DNA from: Enterobacter chengduensis
Lineage (GTDB): Bacteria; Pseudomonadota; Gammaproteobacteria; Enterobacterales; Enterobacteriaceae
NCBI RefSeq assembly: GCF_001984825.2
Contig: NZ_CP043318.1
Span: forward strand, 3,286,001-3,350,000
Direction: 5' to 3'
Length of the DNA: 64,000 bases
This document shows positions 1 to 8,553 of this stretch, piece after piece. The notes below the pieces were generated by a model. The model had not been told where the DNA came from. It saw nothing but the letters and a program-made list of their open reading frames with translations, and made no database searches. Every line of letters begins with the position of its first letter. Positions within the stretch are counted from its first letter, which is position 1. Position numbers and translations under genes: made by a program.

Positions 1-152
1 GAAATTTCTTTATTCAGCGCCTTTCGGAAAGATAAAAACGTTTTCTCAGACGTTCTGTCGCGGTAGTCTCATAGGTTCCGTTTATATGACGGCCGCTATG
101 TGAGTGACCTTTTCTTATACCAATAATTAAAATCAGTATGGACAGGACAACT

Positions 153-1469
153 ATGGACTCCACCCTCATCTCCGACCGCCCCGGCGAGGAGACCCCTTCG
201 CTCAATCGTGCCCGCCGCGCAGCCCTGGGCAGCTTCGCGGGCGCCGTCGTCGACTGGTATGATTTTCTGCTTTACGGCATCACTGCCGCGCTGGTCTTCA
301 ACCGCGAGTTCTTTCCGCAGGTCAGCCCCGCGATGGGCACGCTCGCCGCCTTTGCCACCTTCGGCGTCGGGTTTCTGTTTCGCCCGCTGGGCGGGGTGAT
401 CTTCGGCCACTTCGGCGACCGTCTCGGCCGCAAGCGCATGCTGATGCTCACCGTCTGGATGATGGGGATCGCCACCGCGCTGATAGGCGTTCTCCCGTCG
501 TTTTCCGCCATTGGCTGGTGGGCACCGGTACTGCTTGTCACCCTGCGCGCCATCCAGGGCTTCGCCGTGGGCGGCGAATGGGGCGGTGCGGCGCTGCTGT
601 CCGTCGAGAGCGCGCCGAAAAACCGTAAAGCGTTTTACAGCAGCGGCGTGCAGGTGGGTTACGGCGTAGGCCTGCTGCTCTCCACGGGGCTGGTATCGTT
701 AATCAGCCAGCTCACCACCGACGCGCAGTTCCTGAGCTGGGGCTGGCGCATTCCGTTCATCTTCAGCATCGTTCTGGTGATTGCCGCCCTGTGGATCCGT
801 AACGGGATGGAGGAGTCCGCTGAATTCGAACAACAGCAGCAGGAAAAACCGGCCGCCAAAAAACGGCTGCCGGTGATGGAAGCCCTGATTCAGCACCCTG
901 GCGCTTTTCTGAAAATTATCGCCCTGCGGCTGTGCGAACTGCTGACGATGTATATCGTCACCGCGTTTGCCCTGAACTATTCGACGCAGAATCTCGGCCT
1001 GCCGCGCGAACTGTTCCTGAATATCGGCCTGCTGGTGGGCGGGATCAGCTGCCTGACCATCCCCTTCTTTGCCTGGCTGGCGGACCGGTTTGGCCGCCGT
1101 CGCGTTTACATCACCGGGGCGCTGATTGGCACCCTCAGCGCCTGGCCGTTCTTTATGGCGCTGGAGGCGCAGTCCGTCTTCTGGATCGTCTTCTTCGCCA
1201 TCATGCTCGCGAATATCGCTCACGATATGGTGGTCTGCGTGCAGCAGCCGATGTTTACCGAGCTGTTCGGCGCAAGCTATCGCTACAGCGGCGCGGGCGT
1301 AGGCTACCAGGTCGCCAGCGTGGTCGGCGGTGGGTTTACGCCGTTTATTGCTGCCGCGCTGGTGACCTTCTCCGGCGGTAACTGGCACAGCGTGGCGATT
1401 TATCTGCTGGCCGGCTGTCTGCTGTCGGCGGCGACGGCGCTGCTGATGAAAGAGACGCGCCACGGCTGA
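153..1469 (+). CDS. shiA: Shikimate:H+ symporter ShiA (MFS)
   Basis: Inner-membrane MFS permease of the metabolite:H+ symporter family; E. coli ShiA imports shikimate and dehydroshikimate. The protein is hydrophobic throughout, with about 12 membrane segments, and carries the MFS loop 2-3 signature GHFGDRLGRKR at residues 85-95. The central hydrophilic loop is Gln/Lys-rich (EQQQQEKPAAKKR). The whole sequence aligns by eye with E. coli ShiA. An in-frame ATG exists at 138, but the ATG at 153 has AGGA five bases upstream and gives 438 residues, the E. coli length, so 153 was chosen. It lies directly upstream of amn, as in E. coli. Confidence 0.93.
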   Translation: MDSTLISDRPGEETPSLNRARRAALGSFAGAVVDWYDFLLYGITAALVFNREFFPQVSPAMGTLAAFATFGVGFLFRPLGGVIFGHFGDRLGRKRMLMLTVWMMGIATALIGVLPSFSAIGWWAPVLLVTLRAIQGFAVGGEWGGAALLSVESAPKNRKAFYSSGVQVGYGVGLLLSTGLVSLISQLTTDAQFLSWGWRIPFIFSIVLVIAALWIRNGMEESAEFEQQQQEKPAAKKRLPVMEALIQHPGAFLKIIALRLCELLTMYIVTAFALNYSTQNLGLPRELFLNIGLLVGGISCLTIPFFAWLADRFGRRRVYITGALIGTLSAWPFFMALEAQSVFWIVFFAIMLANIAHDMVVCVQQPMFTELFGASYRYSGAGVGYQVASVVGGGFTPFIAAALVTFSGGNWHSVAIYLLAGCLLSAATALLMKETRHG

Positions 1470-1542
1470 TCTCCCTTTTGTTTCACAGGCGTGTGACATA
1501 CTATCGGGTAGAGTCGCACACCTGTGGAACAAGGAGACAGAG

Positions 1543-2997
1543 ATGAATAATAAGGGCTCCAGCCTGACCCCGGCTCAGGCGCTGGAACAACTCGACGCGC
1601 TGTATGAACAGTCCGTCAACGCGCTGCGCAACGCCATCAGCGAATATATTGAAACAGGGAAACTTCCCGACGAAAAGGCCAGATCCGAGGGCCTTTTTGT
1701 TTATCCATCGCTCTCTGTGACCTGGGACGGCAGCGCCAGCACGACGCCAAAAACCCGCGCCTACGCCCGTTTTACCCACTCCGGCTGCTACAGCACCACC
1801 GTCACCCGCCCTGCACTGTTCCGCCCCTACCTCGAAGAACAGCTCACGCTGTTATACCAGGATTACGGTGCGCACATTGCCGTTGAGCCATCGCGGCATG
1901 AGATCCCCTATCCCTACGTGATTGACGGCTCGGCGCTGACGCTTGACCGCTCCATGAGCGCGGGGCTAACCAGCCACTTCCCGACCACTGAGCTTTCACA
2001 AATTGGCGACGAGACGGCTGACGGGATCTATCACCCGGCAGAGTTTTCTCCCCTGTCGCACTTTGATGCCCGCCGGGTCGATTTCTCACTGGCGCGCCTG
2101 CGCCACTACACCGGGACGCCGGTCGAACATTTCCAGCCGTTCGTGCTCTTTACCAACTACACCCGCTACGTTGACGAGTTTGTCCGCTGGGGCTGCAGCC
2201 AGATCCTCGACCCGGAAAGCCCCTACATCGCGCTCTCCTGCGCGGGCGGGATCTGGATTACCGCGGAGACCGAAGCGCCCGAGCAGGCCATTTCCGACCT
2301 GGCGTGGAAAAAACATCAGATGCCCGCCTGGCACCTGATCACCGCCGACGGTCAGGGCATCACGCTGATCAACATCGGCGTGGGCCCGTCAAACGCCAAA
2401 ACCATCTGCGACCATCTGGCGGTGCTGCGCCCGGACGTCTGGCTGATGATTGGCCACTGCGGCGGCCTGCGCGAAAGCCAGTTGATTGGCGACTACGTGC
2501 TGGCCCACGCCTATCTGCGCGATGACCACGTGCTGGATGCGGTACTGCCGCCGGACATCCCCATCCCGAGCATCGCCGAAGTCCAGCGCGCCCTGTATGA
2601 CGCCACCAAAGAGGTCAGCGGCATGCCGGGTGAAGAGGTTAAACAGCGCCTGCGCACCGGTACGGTCGTCACGACGGACGATCGCAACTGGGAGCTGCGC
2701 TACTCCGCCTCCGCGCTGCGGTTCAACCTGAGCCGCGCGGTGGCGATCGATATGGAGAGCGCCACCATCGCCGCGCAGGGATATCGCTTCCGCGTTCCCT
2801 ACGGCACGCTCCTGTGCGTCTCCGATAAGCCGCTGCACGGTGAAATTAAGCTCCCGGGTCAGGCCAACCGCTTCTACGAAGGGGCTATCTCAGAGCATCT
2901 GCAAATTGGCATTCGCGCCATTGACCTGCTGCGGGCAGAAGGTGACAAACTGCATTCCCGCAAGCTGCGCACCTTCAACGAACCGCCGTTCCGCTAA
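1543..2997 (+). CDS. amn: AMP nucleosidase
   Basis: Hydrolyses AMP to adenine and ribose 5-phosphate in the cytosol. At 484 residues it equals E. coli Amn in length and is nearly colinear with it from MNNKGS to the NEPPFR end. The C-terminal half is the nucleoside phosphorylase-like catalytic domain (IGVGPSNAKT, IGHCGGLRES, and AIDMESATIAAQG, the purine/ribose-binding segment). An AAGGAG Shine-Dalgarno lies about 7 bases upstream of the ATG. E. coli amn is a reported PhoB target; here the 73-base gap after shiA holds TGTCA and TGTGA 11 bases apart on the minus strand (about 1485-1502), a weak pho-box-like pattern only. Confidence 0.95.
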   Translation: MNNKGSSLTPAQALEQLDALYEQSVNALRNAISEYIETGKLPDEKARSEGLFVYPSLSVTWDGSASTTPKTRAYARFTHSGCYSTTVTRPALFRPYLEEQLTLLYQDYGAHIAVEPSRHEIPYPYVIDGSALTLDRSMSAGLTSHFPTTELSQIGDETADGIYHPAEFSPLSHFDARRVDFSLARLRHYTGTPVEHFQPFVLFTNYTRYVDEFVRWGCSQILDPESPYIALSCAGGIWITAETEAPEQAISDLAWKKHQMPAWHLITADGQGITLINIGVGPSNAKTICDHLAVLRPDVWLMIGHCGGLRESQLIGDYVLAHAYLRDDHVLDAVLPPDIPIPSIAEVQRALYDATKEVSGMPGEEVKQRLRTGTVVTTDDRNWELRYSASALRFNLSRAVAIDMESATIAAQGYRFRVPYGTLLCVSDKPLHGEIKLPGQANRFYEGAISEHLQIGIRAIDLLRAEGDKLHSRKLRTFNEPPFR

Positions 2998-3015
2998 TAG
3001 CAATAAGGAAAAACC

Positions 3016-4782
3016 ATGTCCAGCACATCTCCGCTCTCTGCCCTGCGCCACTGGCTTGAGGCCAGCCATCTCGACGGGATGATCGTCCCGCGCGCGGATG
3101 CCTGGCAGAGTGAATATTGCGCGCCCTACGACGAAAAGTTGGCCTGGCTGACGGGATTTGACGGTTCGGCCGGCGTGGCGCTGGTGCTGCAAAACAAAGC
3201 GCTGCTGTTCGTCGACGGACGCTATCAGGTTCAGGCCCGCGTTCAGGTTAATACGGATGAGATTGCGATCCACCACCTGCACAACGAGCCGCTGGCGCAA
3301 TGGCTGGCAGAAAACGTTGCGGCAGGAACACGCATCGGTTTTGACGCGCTGCTGATGACCAACACGGAGTTTGAGCAACTGTCTACCACGCCGTGCGAGC
3401 TGGTTCCCCTGAAGGCCAGTCCGTTTGATACCTTATGGACCGACCGCCCTGCCGCGCCGGCGGGGCTTATCCGGGAAATGCCGATTGAGCACAGCGGCGA
3501 ACGCAGCGCGGACAAGCGTCAGAGCGTCGCCGCCGTGCTGGCCGCAAATGGTGCCGATTATCTCGCCATTACCCTGCCGGATAACATCGCCTGGCTGTTA
3601 AACGTGCGCGGCGCGGATATCCCTTACAGCCCGGTACCGCTCTCCTTTGCCCTGCTGGGGCGTGACGGTCACGTTGAGTGGTTTGTTAACGACAACAAGC
3701 TCAGCGCGCTGCCTGACGATGTGCGCGGTGCTTTCACCCTCGCGCCGCAGGATACCTTTATCGATCGCTGCCAGCAGATTGCTGAAGGCAAACGGGTGAT
3801 GGTTGATGCCGATTCCGCGCCGGTTGCCCTGCGCTTCGCCATTGAGCCACGGGGAGAGATTGTCTGGCAAACCGACCCCATCACCCTGATGAAGGCCACC
3901 AAAAACCCGGTCGAGCTGGCGGGCTATCGCGAGTGTCATCACCGGGACGGCGCCGCGTGGGTCAACTTCCTGGCCTGGCTGAGCCGTGAAGTGCCGCGGC
4001 GAGAGGCGGCAGGTCATCCGCTAACCGAGCTCGACGTCCAGGCGCAGCAGCTCGCGTTCCGTCAACAGCAGCCCGGCTTTATCGAGCAGAGCTTTGCGAC
4101 TATCTCCGCCTCTTCGAGCAATGCGGCGATGTGCCACTATCATTCGAGCGTGGCCAGCAATAAGCCCATCGGCCACGATCATTTTTACCTGAACGATTCC
4201 GGCGGACAGTATGCTAATGGCACCACCGACGCCACGCGCATGCTGGCGTGGGGTAACGTCGGTCCGCAGCAGCGTCTGCACTACACTGCCGTGCTGAGAG
4301 GCTTCCTGTCGCTCATTACCCTGCAGTTTCCTTCCGGGACTCAGGGGCATCAGCTGGATGCATTCGCGCGTCGCCCGCTGTGGGAGATGGGGCTGGATTA
4401 CGATCACGGCACGGGGCACGGCGTGGGGCACCAGCTGCTGATCCACGAGAACCCGCATCGCATCGCCAAAAAGGTCAACCCGTGGCCGCTGGTGGCGGGC
4501 AATATCATGACGATCGAGCCGGGCTACTATCTGGGCGATAGCCACGGTATTCGTATCGAAAACCAGGTGGAGATTGTGGAGAGCCGACCGGGGTTCTGCC
4601 GATTTGCCTCGCTGACGCTGATCCCGATCGACTTAAGCCAGGTTGAGCTGCATCTGCTGAGCGAGCAGGAAATACAGTGGCTGAATGCATACCACCGGGA
4701 GGTGCGTGAGGCGCTGGCACCGCTGGTGAACAGCGAGGCGCGTACGTGGCTGGAAGAGGCGACGGCACCGATTCGTTTGTAA
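3016..4782 (+). CDS. M24 family aminopeptidase P-like metallopeptidase
   Basis: 588-residue cytosolic protein with the architecture of long aminopeptidase P (XPNPEP1 type): two creatinase-like N-terminal domains (about 1-300) and a C-terminal pita-bread catalytic domain. The five metal ligands of family M24 are visible: D394 and D405 (DSGGQY...GTTDATR), H468 (GTGHGVGHQ), E501 (EPGYY) and E515 (IRIENQ). Such enzymes release N-terminal residues preceding proline. It is longer than E. coli PepP (441 aa) and is not the same gene. It follows amn by 18 bases with an AAGGAAA ribosome site, so co-transcription is likely. It is not part of the E. coli K-12 shiA-amn neighbourhood as I know it. Substrate preference is inferred from the family only. 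Confidence 0.88.
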   Translation: MSSTSPLSALRHWLEASHLDGMIVPRADAWQSEYCAPYDEKLAWLTGFDGSAGVALVLQNKALLFVDGRYQVQARVQVNTDEIAIHHLHNEPLAQWLAENVAAGTRIGFDALLMTNTEFEQLSTTPCELVPLKASPFDTLWTDRPAAPAGLIREMPIEHSGERSADKRQSVAAVLAANGADYLAITLPDNIAWLLNVRGADIPYSPVPLSFALLGRDGHVEWFVNDNKLSALPDDVRGAFTLAPQDTFIDRCQQIAEGKRVMVDADSAPVALRFAIEPRGEIVWQTDPITLMKATKNPVELAGYRECHHRDGAAWVNFLAWLSREVPRREAAGHPLTELDVQAQQLAFRQQQPGFIEQSFATISASSSNAAMCHYHSSVASNKPIGHDHFYLNDSGGQYANGTTDATRMLAWGNVGPQQRLHYTAVLRGFLSLITLQFPSGTQGHQLDAFARRPLWEMGLDYDHGTGHGVGHQLLIHENPHRIAKKVNPWPLVAGNIMTIEPGYYLGDSHGIRIENQVEIVESRPGFCRFASLTLIPIDLSQVELHLLSEQEIQWLNAYHREVREALAPLVNSEARTWLEEATAPIRL

Positions 4783-4803
4783 GTGAAGTGCGGTTTGTTG
4801 TTT

Positions 4804-4871
4804 GCCCGGTGGCGCTGCGCTTACCGGGCCTACAATCCCGTAGGTCGGGTAAGGCGAAGCCGCCACCCGAC
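4804..4871. repeat. REP/BIME palindromic element
   Basis: Two inverted REP-type units: GCCCGGTGGCGCTGCGCTTACCGGGC, then GTAGGTCGGGTAAGGCGAAGCCGCCACCCGAC. It sits in the gap after the M24 peptidase gene. An almost identical element lies at 13686-13755. REP elements of this kind can stabilise upstream mRNA 3' ends or bind gyrase; no effect is shown here. Confidence 0.8.
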
Positions 4872-4894
4872 AATTTCACCCGCCCCAGAATAGC

Positions 4895-4923
4895 AAAAAG
4901 CCTGCTTTAAAAGCAGGCTTTTT
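4895..4923. terminator. Bidirectional rho-independent terminator
   Basis: Hairpin of AAGCCTGCTT against AAGCAGGCTT, with an A tract on one side and a T tract on the other, so it can work in both directions. On the minus strand it lies just after the tRNA-Asn 3' end; on the plus strand it ends the amn/M24 transcript. Confidence 0.8.
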
Positions 4924-4928
4924 AAATT

Positions 4929-5004
4929 TGGCTCCTCTGACTGGACTCGAACCAGTGACATACGGATTAACAGTCCGCCGTTCTACCGACTGAACTACAG
5001 AGGA
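4929..5004 (-). tRNA. tRNA-Asn (GUU anticodon), copy 1
   Basis: 76-base tRNA with encoded CCA. It has acceptor stem TCCTCTG/CAGAGGA, D-loop AGTTCAGTCGGT, anticodon loop ACTGTTAATC with GTT, and T-loop GGTTCGAGTCC. It is identical in sequence to the copy at 6724-6799, which points the other way. It corresponds by position to one of the E. coli asn tRNA genes around yeeO. Confidence 0.97.
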
Positions 5005-5022
5005 ATCGTGTGAACGGGGCGC

Positions 5023-5051
5023 ATATTATCGATGCTCCCCCGGGATGTCAA
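5023..5051 (-). promoter_or_regulatory. Promoter of tRNA-Asn copy 1
   Basis: Consensus -35 TTGACA (5046-5051) and -10 TAATAT (5023-5028), 17 bases apart on the minus strand. A GC-rich discriminator (GCGCCCCG) follows, as is typical of stringently controlled stable-RNA promoters. Confidence 0.75.
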
Positions 5052-5107
5052 AGGCAGAATGCAGTTTTTCGATCGTTTGCCGAATTATTCTTCACTTCAC
5101 GCAATTG

Positions 5108-6589
5108 TCAGGCATTTTTCCGCGGGTATTTCCACAGCCAGCGTCCGCTAACCATACGCCAGTAGAACAGCGCGCCCCGCACGGCCCAGTCGAGGAACAT
5201 CCCCAGCCAGACGCCAACCACACCCCAACCGAGCATCACCCCGAGCGTATACCCCGCGACAACGCGACATCCCCACATGCCGAACATCGACACCCACATC
5301 GCAAAGCGGGCGTCGCGTGCGCCTTTCAGCCCGGCGGGCAATACCCAGGAGGCCGCCCAGATCGGCATAAAGGCCGCGTTGAGCCAGATGAGGATCTTAA
5401 CCACCTCTTTAACGTCGTCTTCATGGGTATAGAAAGAGGCCATCAGCCCGGCAAACGGCGCGGTTCCCCAGGCGATCAGCGTCAGCCCAATGGTCGACAG
5501 CCAGAACACGTGCCGAAGCTGTCGCTCCGCCTGACCTATCTGCCCTTTCCCGAGCCGTTTACCCGTGATGATGGTCGATGCCGACCCCAGCGCGTTACCC
5601 GGCAGGTTAATCAGCGAGGCGATCGAAAAAGCGATAAAGTTGCCGGCGATAACGTCGGTCCCCATACCGGCGACAAACATCTGCGTCAGCAGCTTCCCGC
5701 CGTTAAATAACACCGACTCTATGCTCGCAGGAATGCCGATCCCCATCACTTCCCAGATAATGGCGAAATTAAAGGGGCGGAAATAGCTCTTCAGCGTCAG
5801 ACGCAGCGAAGGCGTGATCCCCGCCATCAGCACCCCAATGATGGCCGCCGCACCGATATAGCGTGAAATAGTCAGCCCCAGTCCCGCGCCGACGAAGCCT
5901 AGCCCGTCCCACGAGAACACGCCGTAGATCAGGACGCTGCTGATGATAATGTTCAGGATATTCATCCCGCCGTTGATCAACAGCGGAATTTTCGTGTTGC
6001 CCGCCCCGCGCAGCGCACCGCTGCCAATCAGCGCGATCGCCGCCGCCGGGTAGCTTATGACGGTCATCTCCAGGTAGGTCAGCGCCAGGTCTTTAACCTG
6101 GTTAGAAGCCTCTCCGGCAACAAAGTCGATAATCTCTTTACCGAAATAGTGGATCGCCGCCGCCAGAAGGATCGAAAAGACAGTCATGATCATCAGAGAC
6201 TGGCGGGCCGCCTCGCGGGCACGTTTGGGATCAAGCTTGCCGAGGCTAAAAGCCACCACCACCGTCGTCCCGAGATCGATGGCGGCAAAGAACGAGATCA
6301 CCACCATGTTAAAGCTGTCCGCTAGCCCCACCCCCGCCATCGCCTCTTTCCCCAGCCAGCTCACCAGGAAGGTACTTAATACCCCCATCAGCAGAACGCA
6401 GGTATTTTCCAGGAAGATAGGCACAGCAAGCGGGGTGATTTCACGCCAGAACAGGACACGATAGCTTTTACGTTTTGCATACCATGGCGTGCGGGCTATC
6501 GCCTGGCGTAAGGAGGCAGTGACGTTCAAAATGGACCTTAGCAAGAAAAGTTGAAACTCCATTTCAAATAATGGGGGACAAATGCTCAT
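5108..6589 (-). CDS. yeeO: MATE family exporter YeeO
   Basis: Multidrug and toxin extrusion family inner-membrane exporter with about 12 hydrophobic segments in two repeats. MATE-like stretches include PLAVPIFLENTCVLLMG near the N terminus and GSGALRGAGNTKIPL. E. coli YeeO is reported to export FMN/FAD; the same substrate is inferred here from orthology. Its location between two tRNA-Asn genes is exactly the E. coli arrangement. At 493 residues it is shorter than E. coli YeeO as I recall it (about 547), the difference being at the N terminus. A second possible start lies at 6562 (MEFQLFLL), and no strong ribosome site separates the two. Confidence 0.85.
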   Translation of the reverse strand: MSICPPLFEMEFQLFLLRSILNVTASLRQAIARTPWYAKRKSYRVLFWREITPLAVPIFLENTCVLLMGVLSTFLVSWLGKEAMAGVGLADSFNMVVISFFAAIDLGTTVVVAFSLGKLDPKRAREAARQSLMIMTVFSILLAAAIHYFGKEIIDFVAGEASNQVKDLALTYLEMTVISYPAAAIALIGSGALRGAGNTKIPLLINGGMNILNIIISSVLIYGVFSWDGLGFVGAGLGLTISRYIGAAAIIGVLMAGITPSLRLTLKSYFRPFNFAIIWEVMGIGIPASIESVLFNGGKLLTQMFVAGMGTDVIAGNFIAFSIASLINLPGNALGSASTIITGKRLGKGQIGQAERQLRHVFWLSTIGLTLIAWGTAPFAGLMASFYTHEDDVKEVVKILIWLNAAFMPIWAASWVLPAGLKGARDARFAMWVSMFGMWGCRVVAGYTLGVMLGWGVVGVWLGMFLDWAVRGALFYWRMVSGRWLWKYPRKNA

Positions 6590-6679
6590 CCTGCAAAGTA
6601 TTTTCCAGAAAAAGATGTGTGGATTTACAACAAACTGTCGACAGAATCAGCAATCAGTCGATTTTCCCTAAGATCAGGT

Positions 6680-6707
6680 TTGACAAAACTTTTTTCGCCG
6701 CTAAGAT
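6680..6707 (+). promoter_or_regulatory. Promoter of tRNA-Asn copy 2
   Basis: -35 TTGACA at 6680-6685 and -10 TAAGAT at 6702-6707 with a 16-base spacer, ending 16 bases before the tRNA 5' end. The sequence differs from the promoter of copy 1, so only the tRNA bodies are duplicated. Confidence 0.65.
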
Positions 6708-6723
6708 AAGCCTCCACAACGAT

Positions 6724-6799
6724 TCCTCTGTAGTTCAGTCGGTAGAACGGCGGACTGTTAATCCGTATGTCACTGGTTCGAGTCCAGTCAGAGGAGCCA
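6724..6799 (+). tRNA. tRNA-Asn (GUU anticodon), copy 2
   Basis: Identical 76-base tRNA-Asn with encoded CCA, on the opposite strand to the copy at 4929-5004. The two form a 76-bp inverted repeat around yeeO. Its 3' side borders the accessory genes at 7-8.5 kb; asn tRNA genes are common integration sites in enterobacteria. Confidence 0.97.
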
Positions 6800-6810
6800 A
6801 ATTCAAGAAA

Positions 6811-6837
6811 AGCAGACGTCACTGACGTCTGCTTTTT
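6811..6837 (+). terminator. Rho-independent terminator after tRNA-Asn
   Basis: Inverted repeat AGCAGACGTCA/TGACGTCTGCT with almost no loop, followed by five T residues, starting 12 bases after the tRNA CCA. Confidence 0.85.
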
Positions 6838-6988
6838 GCATTTATACCCGTTGGCTATTTCGATTCTCTGGCGCTCTGCATCATCACTATCAGGGATCAC
6901 GCCACTACCCGCGAAAAATAGGCGGGTGAACGAAGCGCCACCCGCCTATTGATTAACGCAAAATCATCACCAGATGACCGTCTTGCCT

Positions 6989-7945
6989 TTATTCCATATT
7001 GTTATGCGGTGTAAAAATGAAGTCCAGCTGACCGTTGACAGCCGTTAGCGGTGATGTGTTATTGATTAGGTTGAACTGCGTTTCAGAATTGAATTTAAAA
7101 TACACAATCTGATCCGGCTGCCACTGTTGACCTGCAATGAAGAACTCATGCTCCATCACTAAATCGCCATTAGTAATTTGTAAAATGACCGGTAGATCAG
7201 AAGCCTCAGCTAATGTCACTTTCGTAATATACTCGTCACTTGGAGACACGCGTGTGTATACTGTCTGCGGTAGTTTATCTGCCGGAAGGGTAAACTGCGC
7301 TGAGTCATTTTCTGTAAGTAAGAGTTCTAAAATAAAATAACCAGAAACATCACTGCCAGAATCTGCGGGATTGCTGATATAAATATCATACTCACTTCCT
7401 GGTTCAAATGTCGTACCGTTAAAGAACCACGACACATGCATATACGGGTCGCTCATGTAGGAATACGCACCAAGCACGTTTCCTGCTTTGTCGACAACCT
7501 GAGCATCCAGAGGAAACGCCGAGGCAGCATATAATGCGAGCTCCATATTTGAATAGATAGGTGCAGTGAAAGAAGTGAGCAACGTTCTTGATTGCGGCGG
7601 GAGTGAAAACGGAATTGACGCTTCGGCAGCAGGTGTAAACTGGAACGAAATGGTTCCTGAAGCAGCAGTATGTGTCAAACTCATTTCAAATGACCACTGA
7701 CTCCCGGCTGGCATAAATACATAACCTCTATCAGCACCAATAGAATACTGATATTCGAAAACAATCTGGCTCGCCGTTTGAGAATCAGTCTGATAGAGTT
7801 CAAGCGAAACGGGATAATATGTACTATCCATTATTTCAGCCAGAAACATCATATCTTCCGTAGCCGTATACTGGTAGATCGTTGTTGATTCAGTTGTAGA
7901 TGTCGTGAACGGGACGTCAATAACATCTTTTTTAATATCTTTCAT
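6989..7945 (-). CDS. Uncharacterised three-repeat beta-rich protein
   Basis: I do not recognise this 318-residue protein. It reads as three units of about 100 residues (roughly 11-105, 111-210, 217-313). Each opens with a PF-T/S or QFTLP segment, passes through a PL/PV strand motif and a W/F...G or W...P segment, and closes with G-x-hydrophobic-x-F. High Ser/Thr/Tyr and alternating hydrophobics suggest beta-sandwich domains. There is no signal peptide, membrane segment or cysteine, so cytoplasmic or non-classical export is likely. AGAGGA lies 9 bases before the ATG, supporting expression. Base composition is more AT-rich than its neighbours, and it sits beside tRNA-Asn, suggesting acquisition by transfer. 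No function is assigned. Confidence 0.75.
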   Translation of the reverse strand: MKDIKKDVIDVPFTTSTTESTTIYQYTATEDMMFLAEIMDSTYYPVSLELYQTDSQTASQIVFEYQYSIGADRGYVFMPAGSQWSFEMSLTHTAASGTISFQFTPAAEASIPFSLPPQSRTLLTSFTAPIYSNMELALYAASAFPLDAQVVDKAGNVLGAYSYMSDPYMHVSWFFNGTTFEPGSEYDIYISNPADSGSDVSGYFILELLLTENDSAQFTLPADKLPQTVYTRVSPSDEYITKVTLAEASDLPVILQITNGDLVMEHEFFIAGQQWQPDQIVYFKFNSETQFNLINNTSPLTAVNGQLDFIFTPHNNME

Positions 7946-8217
7946 GATTTATTTTCCTCTTTAATACTCACCATTGAGTAAATACAATCATGGCATATGA
8001 AAATACATGAAACTGACTAAAATATAATTACACGGCGTGCAATTAAAATGTAATTTATTGAGCGCAACAGTTCTGGCGGTATCTATATGCTGATTGAATT
8101 ATTTATGCATTTATTAATGCGTAACCCGCTGACGATGCTCATCGTTTTTTATTGTCAGGGTCGTTCGAGTACACTTAAACTATAGCGCTCTGTTTTTCGC
8201 TTCACAGGTAAGGGAAA

Positions 8218-8553
8218 ATGAACGCTCTGTTTGTCTACGGCACGCTGCGCCCGGGCCACGCTAATGCGCATATTCTTGAAAAAATTGGCGGCGAGTGGCT
8301 GGCCGGCTTCGTCACCGGTACGTTTTACGAACGCGGTTGGGGCGCTGCGGCGGAATTCCCGGGGGTAGTGCTCCACCCTGATGGACCCCGCGTCGAAGGC
8401 TATCTGTTTATCTCTGATAGCCTTGCCGCGCACTGGGACATGCTGGATGAATTTGAAGACGGCTACGATAGGGTTGAGGTCACGGTGACCTCCCTTGAAG
8501 GCAAGCAGGTTCAGGCCTGGATTTATCAGCTACAGCCGCAGTCTGCATCATAA
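8218..8553 (+). CDS. Gamma-glutamylcyclotransferase-fold (AIG2-like) protein
   Basis: 111-residue cytosolic protein of the GGCT/YtfP family. The substrate loop VYGTLRPG lies at residues 6-13, and the LDEFEDGY motif supplies the likely catalytic glutamate (about E80). Family members cyclise gamma-glutamyl amino acids or process gamma-glutamyl amines; the substrate of this one is unknown. Shine-Dalgarno AAGGGAA precedes the ATG. It stands alone between the unrecognised 318-residue gene and tmaR, with its own terminator, and is not in the corresponding E. coli K-12 position. Confidence 0.82.
   Translation: MNALFVYGTLRPGHANAHILEKIGGEWLAGFVTGTFYERGWGAAAEFPGVVLHPDGPRVEGYLFISDSLAAHWDMLDEFEDGYDRVEVTVTSLEGKQVQAWIYQLQPQSAS

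Noticed and set aside
5045..5710. Plus-strand open frame of 221 codons opposite yeeO
   Set aside because: Pro/His/Arg-rich shadow frame beginning inside the tRNA-Asn promoter region.
7946..8217. Possible extra gene or attachment-site duplicate in the 272-base gap
   Set aside because: AT-rich with no convincing reading frame and no visible copy of the tRNA-Asn 3' end; probably promoter sequence for the two divergent genes.
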